A DNA stretch of 64,000 nucleotides from Candidatus Poribacteria bacterium. Its GTDB lineage: Bacteria; Poribacteria; WGA-4E; GCA-2687025. Shown piece by piece: positions 37,262 through 45,195 of this stretch; within the stretch, counting starts at the first letter, position 1; each line of letters opens with the position of its first letter. The position numbers and the translations under genes were made by a program. The DNA lies in NCBI GenBank assembly GCA_028818695.1, contig JAPPNK010000011.1, positions 62,001-126,000 on the forward strand. Direction: 5' to 3'. The notes below the pieces were generated by a model. The model worked only from the letters and a program-made list of their open reading frames with translations, had not been told where the DNA came from and did not search any database.

Positions 37262-37390
37262 GCGCTGGGCGATAAACATGATTCTTGGTTGAGACATGGC
37301 GTCAGGTTAAAGCGGACAGCCTTTGCTAGACTTCAGGGTTTATCTTAAGCGGGAACGATGGAACAGCGCGGACGGGAGAACGGGCGAGGC

Positions 37391-38413
37391 TTACCGCCTA
37401 GAGCGCCGATTGTCGCTATGGTTGATAAGATACGGGAACGGGTCAATTCGAACGCCGTTTCTCAAAATCTCATAATGAAGATGGTCGCCTGTGGAACGGC
37501 CTGTGTTCCCAACATACCCGATCACCTGATTCCGTTTCACCTTGGACCCGACCTTTAAACCGTCCGCAAACGGCTTGTTGCCGTTCAAATGGCCGTATAC
37601 GGTGGAATAAGAGCCGCTGTGGCGAATGACGACGTAGTTGCCGAGACCCTTGCGGCTTCCTCGCGGCGCGACATGCATCTTCCGAATGACGCCATGCGCA
37701 GCCGCGATGACAGGCGTGCCGCCCGCCGTCGCTAGATCAATCCCAGCGTGATGCTCATAAAGGTCGGTGATGGGGCTGACGCGCCGCCCAAAGACGGATG
37801 AAATCATATACCGCCCGCCTTGATTCATATCAAGCGGAACGACGCTCGGCGTCGCCTTCAACACATCCAATTTGGAGCGCGTCATCTTCTCTAAGCCATG
37901 CAGCCCGCCGCGCAGCTGGTCAGCCCATTCAAACATCCACACAATCTGTCCATCGATCTCTTCAGGCGGAGCCGACAGACCGGTCTTGGACGGTTCAGGA
38001 ACCGTATCAATCTCCGCATTTTCAATGTCGTCGGTTGAAGCAGGCCCATCCTCCATGGAGCCGCCGCCCAGCGGCAATCCGCCGCCTCCAACCGCCGGCC
38101 CCTCGGTCATCGGCAAGCCAAGCACCTGCTCAACATCGTTCAGCACCTGCTGTATAGAATCGAGCTCTTTCCGCATGTTGTCGTAGTTTCCGCTCATCGC
38201 GGCATTCTCTTCTAACAGAAGCGCGTTCTGCTCCTGTATCTCGCGCGTGTCGCTGTACAAACCAAACACATACGAGGCCGCCATGACCGCGCCCCCGAAC
38301 GCGCATGCCAATAGCAGCCCAACGCCCCAAAGTTGCCACGCGCTCAACGAAAACTTACGCGCGCGGCGAGAACCTGTCGATGTCAAAAGAACGGTGAACG
38401 ATTTACCGGTCAC
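37391..38413 (-). CDS. Membrane-anchored M23 peptidase (LytM domain)
   Basis: 340 residues from a GTG at 38413, preceded by AGAGG. One membrane segment lies at about residues 25-50 (WGVGLLLACAFGGAVMAASY), then a coiled coil (TREIQEQNALLLEENAAM), a Gly/Pro-rich linker, and the M23 domain in the last 130 residues. Zinc and active-site residues are seen in YEHHAGIDLA and DHLHYEI. Such enzymes cut peptide bonds in peptidoglycan or activate amidases during cell division. No stop or operon partner lies close; the 206 bp after it contain only the promoter of the next gene. Confidence 0.92.
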   Translation of the reverse strand: MTGKSFTVLLTSTGSRRARKFSLSAWQLWGVGLLLACAFGGAVMAASYVFGLYSDTREIQEQNALLLEENAAMSGNYDNMRKELDSIQQVLNDVEQVLGLPMTEGPAVGGGGLPLGGGSMEDGPASTDDIENAEIDTVPEPSKTGLSAPPEEIDGQIVWMFEWADQLRGGLHGLEKMTRSKLDVLKATPSVVPLDMNQGGRYMISSVFGRRVSPITDLYEHHAGIDLATAGGTPVIAAAHGVIRKMHVAPRGSRKGLGNYVVIRHSGSYSTVYGHLNGNKPFADGLKVGSKVKRNQVIGYVGNTGRSTGDHLHYEILRNGVRIDPFPYLINHSDNRRSRR

Positions 38414-38474
38414 GGCGACCTCTATTCCTGTCTATCGAAATGCCTTCAACAGCGTACGCCACCCGTATACCTTT

Positions 38475-38504
38475 ATTTTATCCAAACCGCCTGTTTTAAT
38501 GCAA
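38475..38504 (-). promoter_or_regulatory. Sigma-70-type promoter of the M23 peptidase gene
   Basis: On the minus strand TTGCAT (38504-38499) and TAAAAT (38480-38475) are 18 bp apart, about 62 nt before the GTG start. Confidence 0.62.
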
Positions 38505-38548
38505 CCTCTTCTAGTGAAAAACACGCTCCGCCAGCCTTGATCCTTGAG

Positions 38549-38576
38549 TTGGGCGTCTGAACGGACGAGATATTTT
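38549..38576 (+). promoter_or_regulatory. Possible nusB promoter
   Basis: TTGGGC and TATTTT are 16 bp apart, 150 nt before the chosen nusB start. The match is modest. Confidence 0.35.
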
Positions 38577-38725
38577 ACATTTTAGGAACGGCGCTGTCTG
38601 CCGGATCGCCGCGTTCGTCCGCCGACATGTCTCAACTCAACGGCAACATCCGAAATTCAGCCTTTACTTTCATGCTCAAAAGACGCATGATTCCAACCGC
38701 TAACGTCAACGACGAAAGACGCAAC

Positions 38726-39208
38726 ATGAATCTCGACCATCTGCGACCGCGATCCCAAGCCCGCTACTATGCGTTTGTCGCGCTCTACCAATTTTCTGCC
38801 CTCCATGAAAAGCCCGAAGCGCTGCTGAAACGAATATGGCTCACCGAGGACGGACAGAGCGTCAGCGAGCATGTGCGGGAGTTTGCCGAAAAATTGGCGG
38901 CGGTTGCGTCCATGCGTCTGCCGAACATTGATCGGATCTTGGAGAAAACCGCGCCCCAAAGGGAGCTCCACCGCATACCGCTTGTCGATCTTGCGCTGCT
39001 TCGACTCGGAGCCGCGGAGCTTTTATACATCGCGGATGTGCCGGCGGCGGTCGCTATCAACGAGATGGTGGAACTGGCAAAGCGGTACAGCGGGGAAAAA
39101 TCGAGCGCTTTTATCAACGCGGCACTGCACAAAATACAGTTTGAACGAGCCGCCATCCCGCCATGCGAACTCATCGTAAGCGGATGGAATATGCCCGCCT
39201 CAGAATAA
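38726..39208 (+). CDS. nusB: Transcription antitermination factor NusB
   Basis: 160 residues from the ATG at 38726 (MNLDHLRPRSQARYYAF); the open frame reaches back to 38627, but those residues do not fit the family. NusB binds boxA RNA with NusE and supports antitermination in rRNA operons. The all-helical family pattern is seen in LVDLALLRLGAAELLY, VPAAVAINEMVELAKRY and SGEKSSAFINAALHKI. The gene stands alone. The 124 bp between its stop and the convergent PhyH gene show nothing notable. Confidence 0.88.
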   Translation: MNLDHLRPRSQARYYAFVALYQFSALHEKPEALLKRIWLTEDGQSVSEHVREFAEKLAAVASMRLPNIDRILEKTAPQRELHRIPLVDLALLRLGAAELLYIADVPAAVAINEMVELAKRYSGEKSSAFINAALHKIQFERAAIPPCELIVSGWNMPASE

Positions 39209-39332
39209 CCCACGCGCCTGTCCTATTGTCTTAAAACGCCTGCACTCTTTTTAGTAACGCAGCAGACAGCTGTCGAGTTTCAGGTTTTATCCGCTTGCGC
39301 CGCTTATCCAGAAACCCGCATTGCCACGGCGT

Positions 39333-40124
39333 TCAATCGGCGCGAAGGAACTCGCCAGGGATGCGGGAGCCTTGATACCGCGCGTCCGCAGGACGGTCGA
39401 TGATCTCCTGCGGAATCGGCCGCGCCCAGTGCGCGGGCGCGCCCAGCGGACGGCTGTGCCAAGCTAGCACAAGCGTGCGCCGAACATCGGTCTGGTTGCG
39501 GTAGGTTGAATGGAGAAGCCGCGCGTCCGCAATCGTCAACGAACCCGCTTTCACCGCCACATCCATCTGATCAGGATGGTCGGAGAACATGATCGGGTGA
39601 TTCTCTTCCACAAAACGCGCCCCCTGCTCATGCGCCGGAACAAGCTGGTCATGGAGCGGTATGCGCCTTAAATGCGTCCCCGGTATCACCTTCAAACAGC
39701 CGTTCTCAACGGAGGTGTCATGGAGATAGTACGACAAAAACGCGATCTGCGGCCACGGGGAAAGCGAATACGGGTCGTTCCACTGCATCCAGTCCTGATG
39801 CCAGTACAACGCAGGCTCGCCTGGGTCTTTGGTGAGAAGAATCACGGAGCCGCCGCTTCTAAAGTCGCCGTAGCCGATCTCATCCAAAGCCCGGCGGGAG
39901 GCAGGCCATTCCAGCAGACGCTGAATCGCGTCGTTATTCTCTCCGCGTTCAACGACATGCTGCCCCTGGTACTTGAAATCGATGGCGGGAACATGCCCGT
40001 CCATCATCCGCTCCGTCTCCTCCCGCAGCTCTTCGAGAAACTCGCCGCTCAAAATATCGTCAATCACGCAGAATCCGTCCCGCTCCAGCTGCGTCCGTTT
40101 TTCTAGAGCCTCTTCCCGTGTCAT
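39333..40124 (-). CDS. Phytanoyl-CoA dioxygenase (PhyH) family oxygenase
   Basis: 263 residues. The iron-binding His109-x-Asp111 is in LYWHQDWMQW, the distal His is in DARLLHSTYRNQ, and the 2-oxoglutarate Arg follows in DVRRTLVLAW. The loop VENGCLKVIPGTHLRRI is typical of PhyH. It shares little outside these motifs with the homologue at 9661-10440. AAAAGGAGAGGGCG precedes the ATG. Its own promoter and a direct repeat lie just upstream, and the divergent gene is a sugar epimerase. The substrate is unknown. Confidence 0.9.
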   Translation of the reverse strand: MTREEALEKRTQLERDGFCVIDDILSGEFLEELREETERMMDGHVPAIDFKYQGQHVVERGENNDAIQRLLEWPASRRALDEIGYGDFRSGGSVILLTKDPGEPALYWHQDWMQWNDPYSLSPWPQIAFLSYYLHDTSVENGCLKVIPGTHLRRIPLHDQLVPAHEQGARFVEENHPIMFSDHPDQMDVAVKAGSLTIADARLLHSTYRNQTDVRRTLVLAWHSRPLGAPAHWARPIPQEIIDRPADARYQGSRIPGEFLRAD

Positions 40125-40138
40125 CGCCCTCTCCTTTT

Positions 40139-40157
40139 AAGTACTGCTAAGTACTGC
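40139..40157. repeat. Tandem direct repeat AAGTACTGC x2 in the PhyH leader
   Basis: The 9-mer AAGTACTGC occurs at 40139-40147 and again at 40149-40157, one base apart, between the -10 box (40167-40172) and the start codon of the PhyH gene. This is a position where a repressor could act. Confidence 0.4.
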
Positions 40158-40166
40158 CCGTCCAGA

Positions 40167-40195
40167 AGTGTATGCGAACCGCCCGTTTTGAACAA
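40167..40195 (-). promoter_or_regulatory. Sigma-70-type promoter of the second PhyH gene
   Basis: On the minus strand TTGTTC (40195-40190) and TACACT (40172-40167) are 17 bp apart, 43 nt before the start codon. Confidence 0.5.
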
Positions 40196-40299
40196 GCTTC
40201 CGCCGGCCGAGCGTCGTTCCCGCGTAAAGTGAAGCCCCGCCTTCTTTCATCTTTCAATCCTGACAATCTTGGTTCAGACAGAGCAGCCGGCGCCGCCTG

Positions 40300-40328
40300 T
40301 TGCCCTCCCTCCAAAAGTTGTCTATGAT
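40300..40328 (+). promoter_or_regulatory. Sigma-70-type promoter of the epimerase-sulfatase operon
   Basis: TTGCCC (40300-40305) and TATGAT (40323-40328) are 17 bp apart, 40 nt before the epimerase start codon. Confidence 0.68.
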
Positions 40329-40367
40329 CATCCGCATGATCGGCATCAAGAAAAGGAGCGGCTTCGC

Positions 40368-41315
40368 ATGAATGTCCTCATTACCGGCGGCTTCGGATGC
40401 ATCGGCAGCTACGCCGCCCGCGATCTGCTGAACGCCGGCAATCAGGTCGTCATCTACGATATGGTCGAGGATCGGTCTATACCGCGCATGACGATGCCGA
40501 CTGAGCAGGCGGAGGCGCTCGTTTTTGAGCCTGGGGACATCACAGACCTGCCTGCCCTCCTGCGCGTCGTCAAGAGCCGTCGAATCGACCGCATCGTTCA
40601 TCTCGCCTCATGGCAGGTGCCTGCCTGTCAAGCGAACCCGCCGAAAGCGCTGCGCGTCGTCTCCGAAGGCACCATCAACGTCTTTGAAGCGGCGCGCCTC
40701 TTTGAGCTGCCGCGCGTCGTCTGGGCAAGCAGCGTCGCCGTCTTCGGCTCCCCCGACGACTACGGCGGAAAAGCTGTCAAAAACGACGATCCGCACTACC
40801 CCAAATTCATCTACGGCGCAAACAAGTCGCTCTGCGAACGGTACGCCGTCCATTATGTGAACGAATACGGCTGCGACATCATCGGTCTGCGCTTCACAAG
40901 CGTTTACGGCGTTGGACGCACGCGCGGCCTCAGCTCCTTCACAACAAAAATGATCGAGGCGGCGGCGTACGATGAGCCGTACACAACGCCGTTCGGCGAC
41001 GACATTGTCGACTGGCAGTATGTGGAGGATGTCTCGTCGGCGGTCTGCTTGGCGCTGACGGCTCCCGCGCCGAAAACGCGCAACTTCACCGTAAAGGGCG
41101 ACTACCGCTCCGTCAAGGAGGGCGTGGAGCATCTGCGGTCGCTTGTGCCGTCGGCGCGGCTGGATGTGGAACCGGGCATCTTCGGCATACAATGGGAGTA
41201 CGACGCTTCCGCGCTGGAGCGGGAGCTCGGCTTCTCCCCGCAATACACCATGGAGCGCGGCATTGAACGCGCCTTAGAACGATTTAGAGAGCTCAAACCG
41301 CTCCTTCGGCCTTAA
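40368..41315 (+). CDS. NAD-dependent epimerase/dehydratase (extended SDR)
   Basis: 315 residues from the ATG at 40368, which follows AAAAGGAGCGG; the frame reaches back to 40269 without support. The NAD fold begins NVLITGGFGCIGSY (G-x-x-G-x-x-G). The catalytic Tyr-x-x-x-Lys is YGANK in FIYGANKSLCERYA, and the Ser lies in WASSVAVFGS. It probably acts on a sugar or nucleotide sugar, as epimerase, dehydratase or dehydrogenase. It leads an operon with two sulfatases and a ThuA-like protein, which suggests work on a sulfated sugar. Confidence 0.9.
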   Translation: MNVLITGGFGCIGSYAARDLLNAGNQVVIYDMVEDRSIPRMTMPTEQAEALVFEPGDITDLPALLRVVKSRRIDRIVHLASWQVPACQANPPKALRVVSEGTINVFEAARLFELPRVVWASSVAVFGSPDDYGGKAVKNDDPHYPKFIYGANKSLCERYAVHYVNEYGCDIIGLRFTSVYGVGRTRGLSSFTTKMIEAAAYDEPYTTPFGDDIVDWQYVEDVSSAVCLALTAPAPKTRNFTVKGDYRSVKEGVEHLRSLVPSARLDVEPGIFGIQWEYDASALERELGFSPQYTMERGIERALERFRELKPLLRP

Positions 41316-41341
41316 CCGAAAACCCAACAGAAAGCGGCGTC

Positions 41342-42889
41342 ATGGCGCAAAATCCAAACTTCCTTTTCATTTTCAGCGACGAGCACAGCTTCCGTTTCAT
41401 GGGGCATCGATCAGAGGAGGATGGCGGAGAGAAGGTTGACACCCCCAACTTCGACCGCCTCGCCGGTCAAGGGACGGTCTTCACGGACGCCTACTGCCAG
41501 ATGCCGCTCTGCACCCCCTCCCGTTTGAGCATGCTGACAGGGCGCGAAGTCCGCGGCGCCGGCGCATGGGGCAACGGGAGCGTCATGAAGCCCGACGCTC
41601 CGACGATGGCGGGCGTTCTCGGCGGCGCGGGCTACGAAACATGCCTCCTCGGCAAGATGCATCTGGGCGGGAGTCGGCAGTTTGTCGGCTTCAATCACCG
41701 CCCGTACGGCGATCTGACCGGCAGAACAGGGCATCAGCGCGACCCGATCCAAGGCGGAGGCGGGGGCATGCGCTCGCGCACAACTTATTCGGTCGGCGTG
41801 ACGGAAATACCCGAAAGTCTGTTTCAAGAGCAGGTTTCCGCGCAAGAATCGATCGCGTTTCTGCGCGAACATGAAGCGGCGAACCCAGACCAGCCCTGGT
41901 TTCTCATGGCAAGTTTAAGCCGCCCGCATTTTCCGTTGACGGCGCCGCGCCGATGGGTTGAACGTTACCCGCCCGACGCAATCTCCGAGCCGAAGGTCGG
42001 GCGGACGGGCGACGCATACGACCATCCGATGAGCGTCGGCATGCGCAAAGGTTTCCAAGCCGACGCGATTGAACATGACGAGATGATGCGCGCAAGAGGC
42101 TCTTACTTCGCCTGCGTCAGCTATCTGGACGAACTGCTGGGCGACATGTTCATACGCCTCGAAGCGACGGGTCAACTCGACAATACGATCATCATTTATA
42201 CGACCGACCACGGCGAGATGGCGGGCGAACATGGCGTCTGGTGGAAAAACAGCTGGCATGAAGCAAGCGCGCGCGTTCCGCTCATCATCTCTACGCCGAT
42301 GCAGCGCCGAGGCGAACAGCCGGCGCAGGAGGTGAGAGCTCCCGTCGCGCTGGTGGATCTGTTCCCGACGATGTGCGGACTCGCGGGGGTCTCGGCGCCT
42401 GAGGGGCTGGACGGAGTCGACCTGTCCGACGTTGTGAGCGGCAACGGCAGCGCGCCTGACCGCCCCGTTTTCACGGACGCGCTGGCGGGGCGATGGGGAC
42501 CTGGCACGGAGTTTCGCATGGTGAGGCAGGGGAAATGGAAATATGTGCGTTTCAGAAACGCGCCGGCGCTCTTCTTTAACCTAGAAAACGACCCGCATGA
42601 GCAGCGCAACCTGGTAACGCGCGGCTGCGAAGGCGAGGACGCCGAGGCGCTGCGCCGACTCAAGCGGACAGCCGAGGAGACGATGGACTTTGACGCCGCG
42701 GCGGAAGAACGCAGGCGCGATCAACAGCTGAAGCGTCGGTTCCCGCTCAAAGCGCCCAACAGTCAAGGCAACCTGTACACGCTGCCGACCGGCAAGATTG
42801 TGAACGCTGATGACGCGCTTTACAATCCGACCGTCATCGTTGAAGACGCCGTCGAAGCGTTCAGCGACCATCCCGCGCGAGACGATTGA
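41342..42889 (+). CDS. Cys-type sulfatase, first of a tandem pair
   Basis: 515 residues. The signature is CTPSR at residues 57-61, the Cys being the formylglycine precursor. Metal ligands appear in FSDEH (residues 11-15) and TTDHGEMAGEHG. The C-terminal end (ALYNPTVIVEDAVEAF) is shared with the next gene. By eye the two proteins are identical over long stretches, so they are recent duplicates. No signal peptide is apparent. It starts 26 nt after the epimerase stop. The substrate is unknown; sulfated glycans are likely given the neighbours. Confidence 0.93.
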   Translation: MAQNPNFLFIFSDEHSFRFMGHRSEEDGGEKVDTPNFDRLAGQGTVFTDAYCQMPLCTPSRLSMLTGREVRGAGAWGNGSVMKPDAPTMAGVLGGAGYETCLLGKMHLGGSRQFVGFNHRPYGDLTGRTGHQRDPIQGGGGGMRSRTTYSVGVTEIPESLFQEQVSAQESIAFLREHEAANPDQPWFLMASLSRPHFPLTAPRRWVERYPPDAISEPKVGRTGDAYDHPMSVGMRKGFQADAIEHDEMMRARGSYFACVSYLDELLGDMFIRLEATGQLDNTIIIYTTDHGEMAGEHGVWWKNSWHEASARVPLIISTPMQRRGEQPAQEVRAPVALVDLFPTMCGLAGVSAPEGLDGVDLSDVVSGNGSAPDRPVFTDALAGRWGPGTEFRMVRQGKWKYVRFRNAPALFFNLENDPHEQRNLVTRGCEGEDAEALRRLKRTAEETMDFDAAAEERRRDQQLKRRFPLKAPNSQGNLYTLPTGKIVNADDALYNPTVIVEDAVEAFSDHPARDD

Positions 42890-42896
42890 GAAGCGT

Positions 42897-44438
42897 ATGC
42901 GTTCACAGCCGAACATCCTGTTCATTTTGAGCGACGAGCATAACTTTCGGTTCATGGGGCATGTGAGCAAGGCGAACGGCGGCGAAAATGTGGAAACGCC
43001 CGCCCTAGACCGCCTCGCCGCCCAGGGAACGGTTTATACGGACGCTTACTGTCAGATGCCCCTTTGCACTCCTTCCCGTTTGAGCATGCTGACAGGGCTG
43101 GAGGCGCGCGCGGCGGGCGCTTGGTCAAACCGAAGCGTCATGAAGCCTGGGCTGCCGACGCTGCCGGGCGTCTTTGCGGAGGCAGGGTACGAAACATGCC
43201 TTGTCGGGAAGATGCATCTGGGCGGCAACCGCCAATTTGTCGGCTTTCGACACCGCCCCTACGGCGATTTGACAGGCCGCTCCATAGCGCAGCGCGATCC
43301 GCTGGACGGGCAGGAAGGTCTCCGCGGTCGGACAACCAGCTCTGTTGGCGTCACGCAGGTTCCAGAAAGCTTGATTCAAGACCAGGCGATCGCCCAGGAG
43401 ACGGTCGCCTTTGCCCGCGAGCATGAAGCAGCGAACCCAGACCAGCCATGGTTCCTCATGGCGAGCGTCATTCGCCCCCATTTTCCTTTGACGGCGCCGC
43501 GCCGATGGATTGAGCGTTACCGCCCTGACGCAATTTCCGAGCCGAAGGTCGGGCGGACGGGCGACGCCTACGACCACCCGATGAGCGCCGCCATGCGCAA
43601 GGGCTTCCGCGCGGACGAGATCGAATATGACGAGATGATGCGGGCGCGCGCCGCCTATTTTGCCTCCGTCAGCTATCTGGACGAGATACTGTCCGATCTG
43701 CTCCTGCGGCTCGAGTTCACCGGCCAGCTGGAGAACACAATCATCGTGTACACCAGCGACCATGGGGAAATGGCGGGCGAGCATGGGCTTTGGTGGAAAA
43801 ACTGCTGGCATGAGGCGAGCGCACGCGTTCCGCTTATCGTCTCTACGCCGGCGCAGCGCCGAGGCGAACAGCCGGCGCGCGAAGAGAGTATGCCTGTCGG
43901 ATTGATGGATATTTTCCCGACGCTATGCGCCCTTGCGGGAATCTCGGCGCCGAGCGGGCTGGACGGGACCGATTTGACGCAAGGCGCGCCCGACCGCCCG
44001 ATCTTCACAGACGCGCTCGGAGGGCGATGGGGGAGCGGCAACCGCTTCCGCGCAATCAGGCAGGGGCGGTGGAAATATGTGCGCTTCCAGAACGCGCCGC
44101 CGCTTTTCTTTAACCTAGAAAACGACCCGATGGAGCAGCGCAACCTGATAACGCGCGGCTGCGAAGGCGAGGACGCGGACGCCCTGCGCCGACTCAAGCG
44201 GACGGCAGAGGAGACGATGGACTTTGACGCCGCGGCAGAAGACCGCAAGCGCGATCAGAAGCTCGCCGAAACCTATGCGCTGAAAGCGCGCCCTAGCCAG
44301 AAAAACCTGTATCTGATGCCGTCCGGAAGAGTGGTGAACGCAAACGACGCGCTCTATAAGCCGACCGTCATTGCGGAGAACGGCGCCGCGATATTCAGCG
44401 ACCATCCCGCGCTTGAGAGCGAATCTGAAAAGAGTTGA
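42897..44438 (+). CDS. Cys-type sulfatase, second of a tandem pair
   Basis: 513 residues from the ATG at 42897, preceded by GAGAAG and 7 nt after the first copy; the frame extends upstream inside that gene and was ignored. The signature CTPSR is again at residues 57-61, with LSDEH near the start and TSDHGEMAGEHG further on. Differences from the first copy concentrate around residues 120-150 (QEGLRGRTTSSVG versus a Gly-rich GGGGGMRSRTTYSVG), which could change the substrate. Both need a formylglycine-generating enzyme from elsewhere in the genome. Confidence 0.93.
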   Translation: MRSQPNILFILSDEHNFRFMGHVSKANGGENVETPALDRLAAQGTVYTDAYCQMPLCTPSRLSMLTGLEARAAGAWSNRSVMKPGLPTLPGVFAEAGYETCLVGKMHLGGNRQFVGFRHRPYGDLTGRSIAQRDPLDGQEGLRGRTTSSVGVTQVPESLIQDQAIAQETVAFAREHEAANPDQPWFLMASVIRPHFPLTAPRRWIERYRPDAISEPKVGRTGDAYDHPMSAAMRKGFRADEIEYDEMMRARAAYFASVSYLDEILSDLLLRLEFTGQLENTIIVYTSDHGEMAGEHGLWWKNCWHEASARVPLIVSTPAQRRGEQPAREESMPVGLMDIFPTLCALAGISAPSGLDGTDLTQGAPDRPIFTDALGGRWGSGNRFRAIRQGRWKYVRFQNAPPLFFNLENDPMEQRNLITRGCEGEDADALRRLKRTAEETMDFDAAAEDRKRDQKLAETYALKARPSQKNLYLMPSGRVVNANDALYKPTVIAENGAAIFSDHPALESESEKS

Positions 44439-44496
44439 CAAGAATTAAAATGACGAACGCGACGCCGAACCCAAACCAAACATCGAAGGAGGGCTG

Positions 44497-45189
44497 ATGC
44501 CCAAGCACGCAGTATTTCTCATTGGCGAAAACGAATACAAGTCGGAACGCACCATGCCGCCGATTGCGCATGAGTTGATTCAGAAACGCGGAATGAGCGT
44601 CTCCGTCTTGACAGCGAAGCAGGGCTTGAAAAGCCTCCCCGGTATGGGCGCCTTGGACGACGCCGACCTGCTCGTAGCCTATCTACGCTTCACACAGCTC
44701 CCTGGCGAACAGCTGGAGAAGCTGCGCGCCTATCTCGATTCATGCCGTCCCATCGTCGGGCTTCGCACGTCGACCCATGCGTTCCGATACCCCGGCGATT
44801 CGGAACATGTTGAATGGAACAATTTCGGCGCGGAAGCGTTCGGCACAAACTGGAAGTTCCACTACGGCGGCGGCTCCAACTCCATCGTGTACCCTGTTCC
44901 GGGCGCGGAGAACGACCCGCTTCTGAAAGATGTCGGTCTGCCGCTGCGCGTCCGCTCTTGGCTCTATTATGTCCATCCGCTGCCGGATTCGTGCAAGCCT
45001 GTTCTGCTCGGCTCTTCGGTCGGCCCGTCGGGGCGGGAGGAACGGGAAGTCAACCCTGTTGCATGGACAAAGACGGACGCCGACCGGCGCGTCTTTTATA
45101 CCTCGCTTGGACATCCGGAGGAGTTTGAGCTGCCGAGCTTCCGACAGCTGCTCTTCAACGGAATCGACTGGGCTTTAAACGGCGGATAA
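44497..45189 (+). CDS. ThuA-like domain protein
   Basis: 230 residues. The class I glutamine-amidotransferase-like fold of ThuA proteins is seen in VFLIGENEYKSERTMPPIA, DDADLLVAYLRFTQLP, YLDSCRPIVGLRTSTHAF and the late RVFYTSLGHPEEFELPSF. ThuA proteins occur in sugar-use operons, such as trehalose use in rhizobia, and their biochemical role is not settled. There is no clear Cys nucleophile at the elbow (RTSTHAF). AAGGAGGG precedes the ATG. It closes the epimerase-sulfatase operon and converges on yejF, 6 nt away. Confidence 0.86.
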   Translation: MPKHAVFLIGENEYKSERTMPPIAHELIQKRGMSVSVLTAKQGLKSLPGMGALDDADLLVAYLRFTQLPGEQLEKLRAYLDSCRPIVGLRTSTHAFRYPGDSEHVEWNNFGAEAFGTNWKFHYGGGSNSIVYPVPGAENDPLLKDVGLPLRVRSWLYYVHPLPDSCKPVLLGSSVGPSGREEREVNPVAWTKTDADRRVFYTSLGHPEEFELPSFRQLLFNGIDWALNGG

Positions 45190-45195
45190 AACCGC

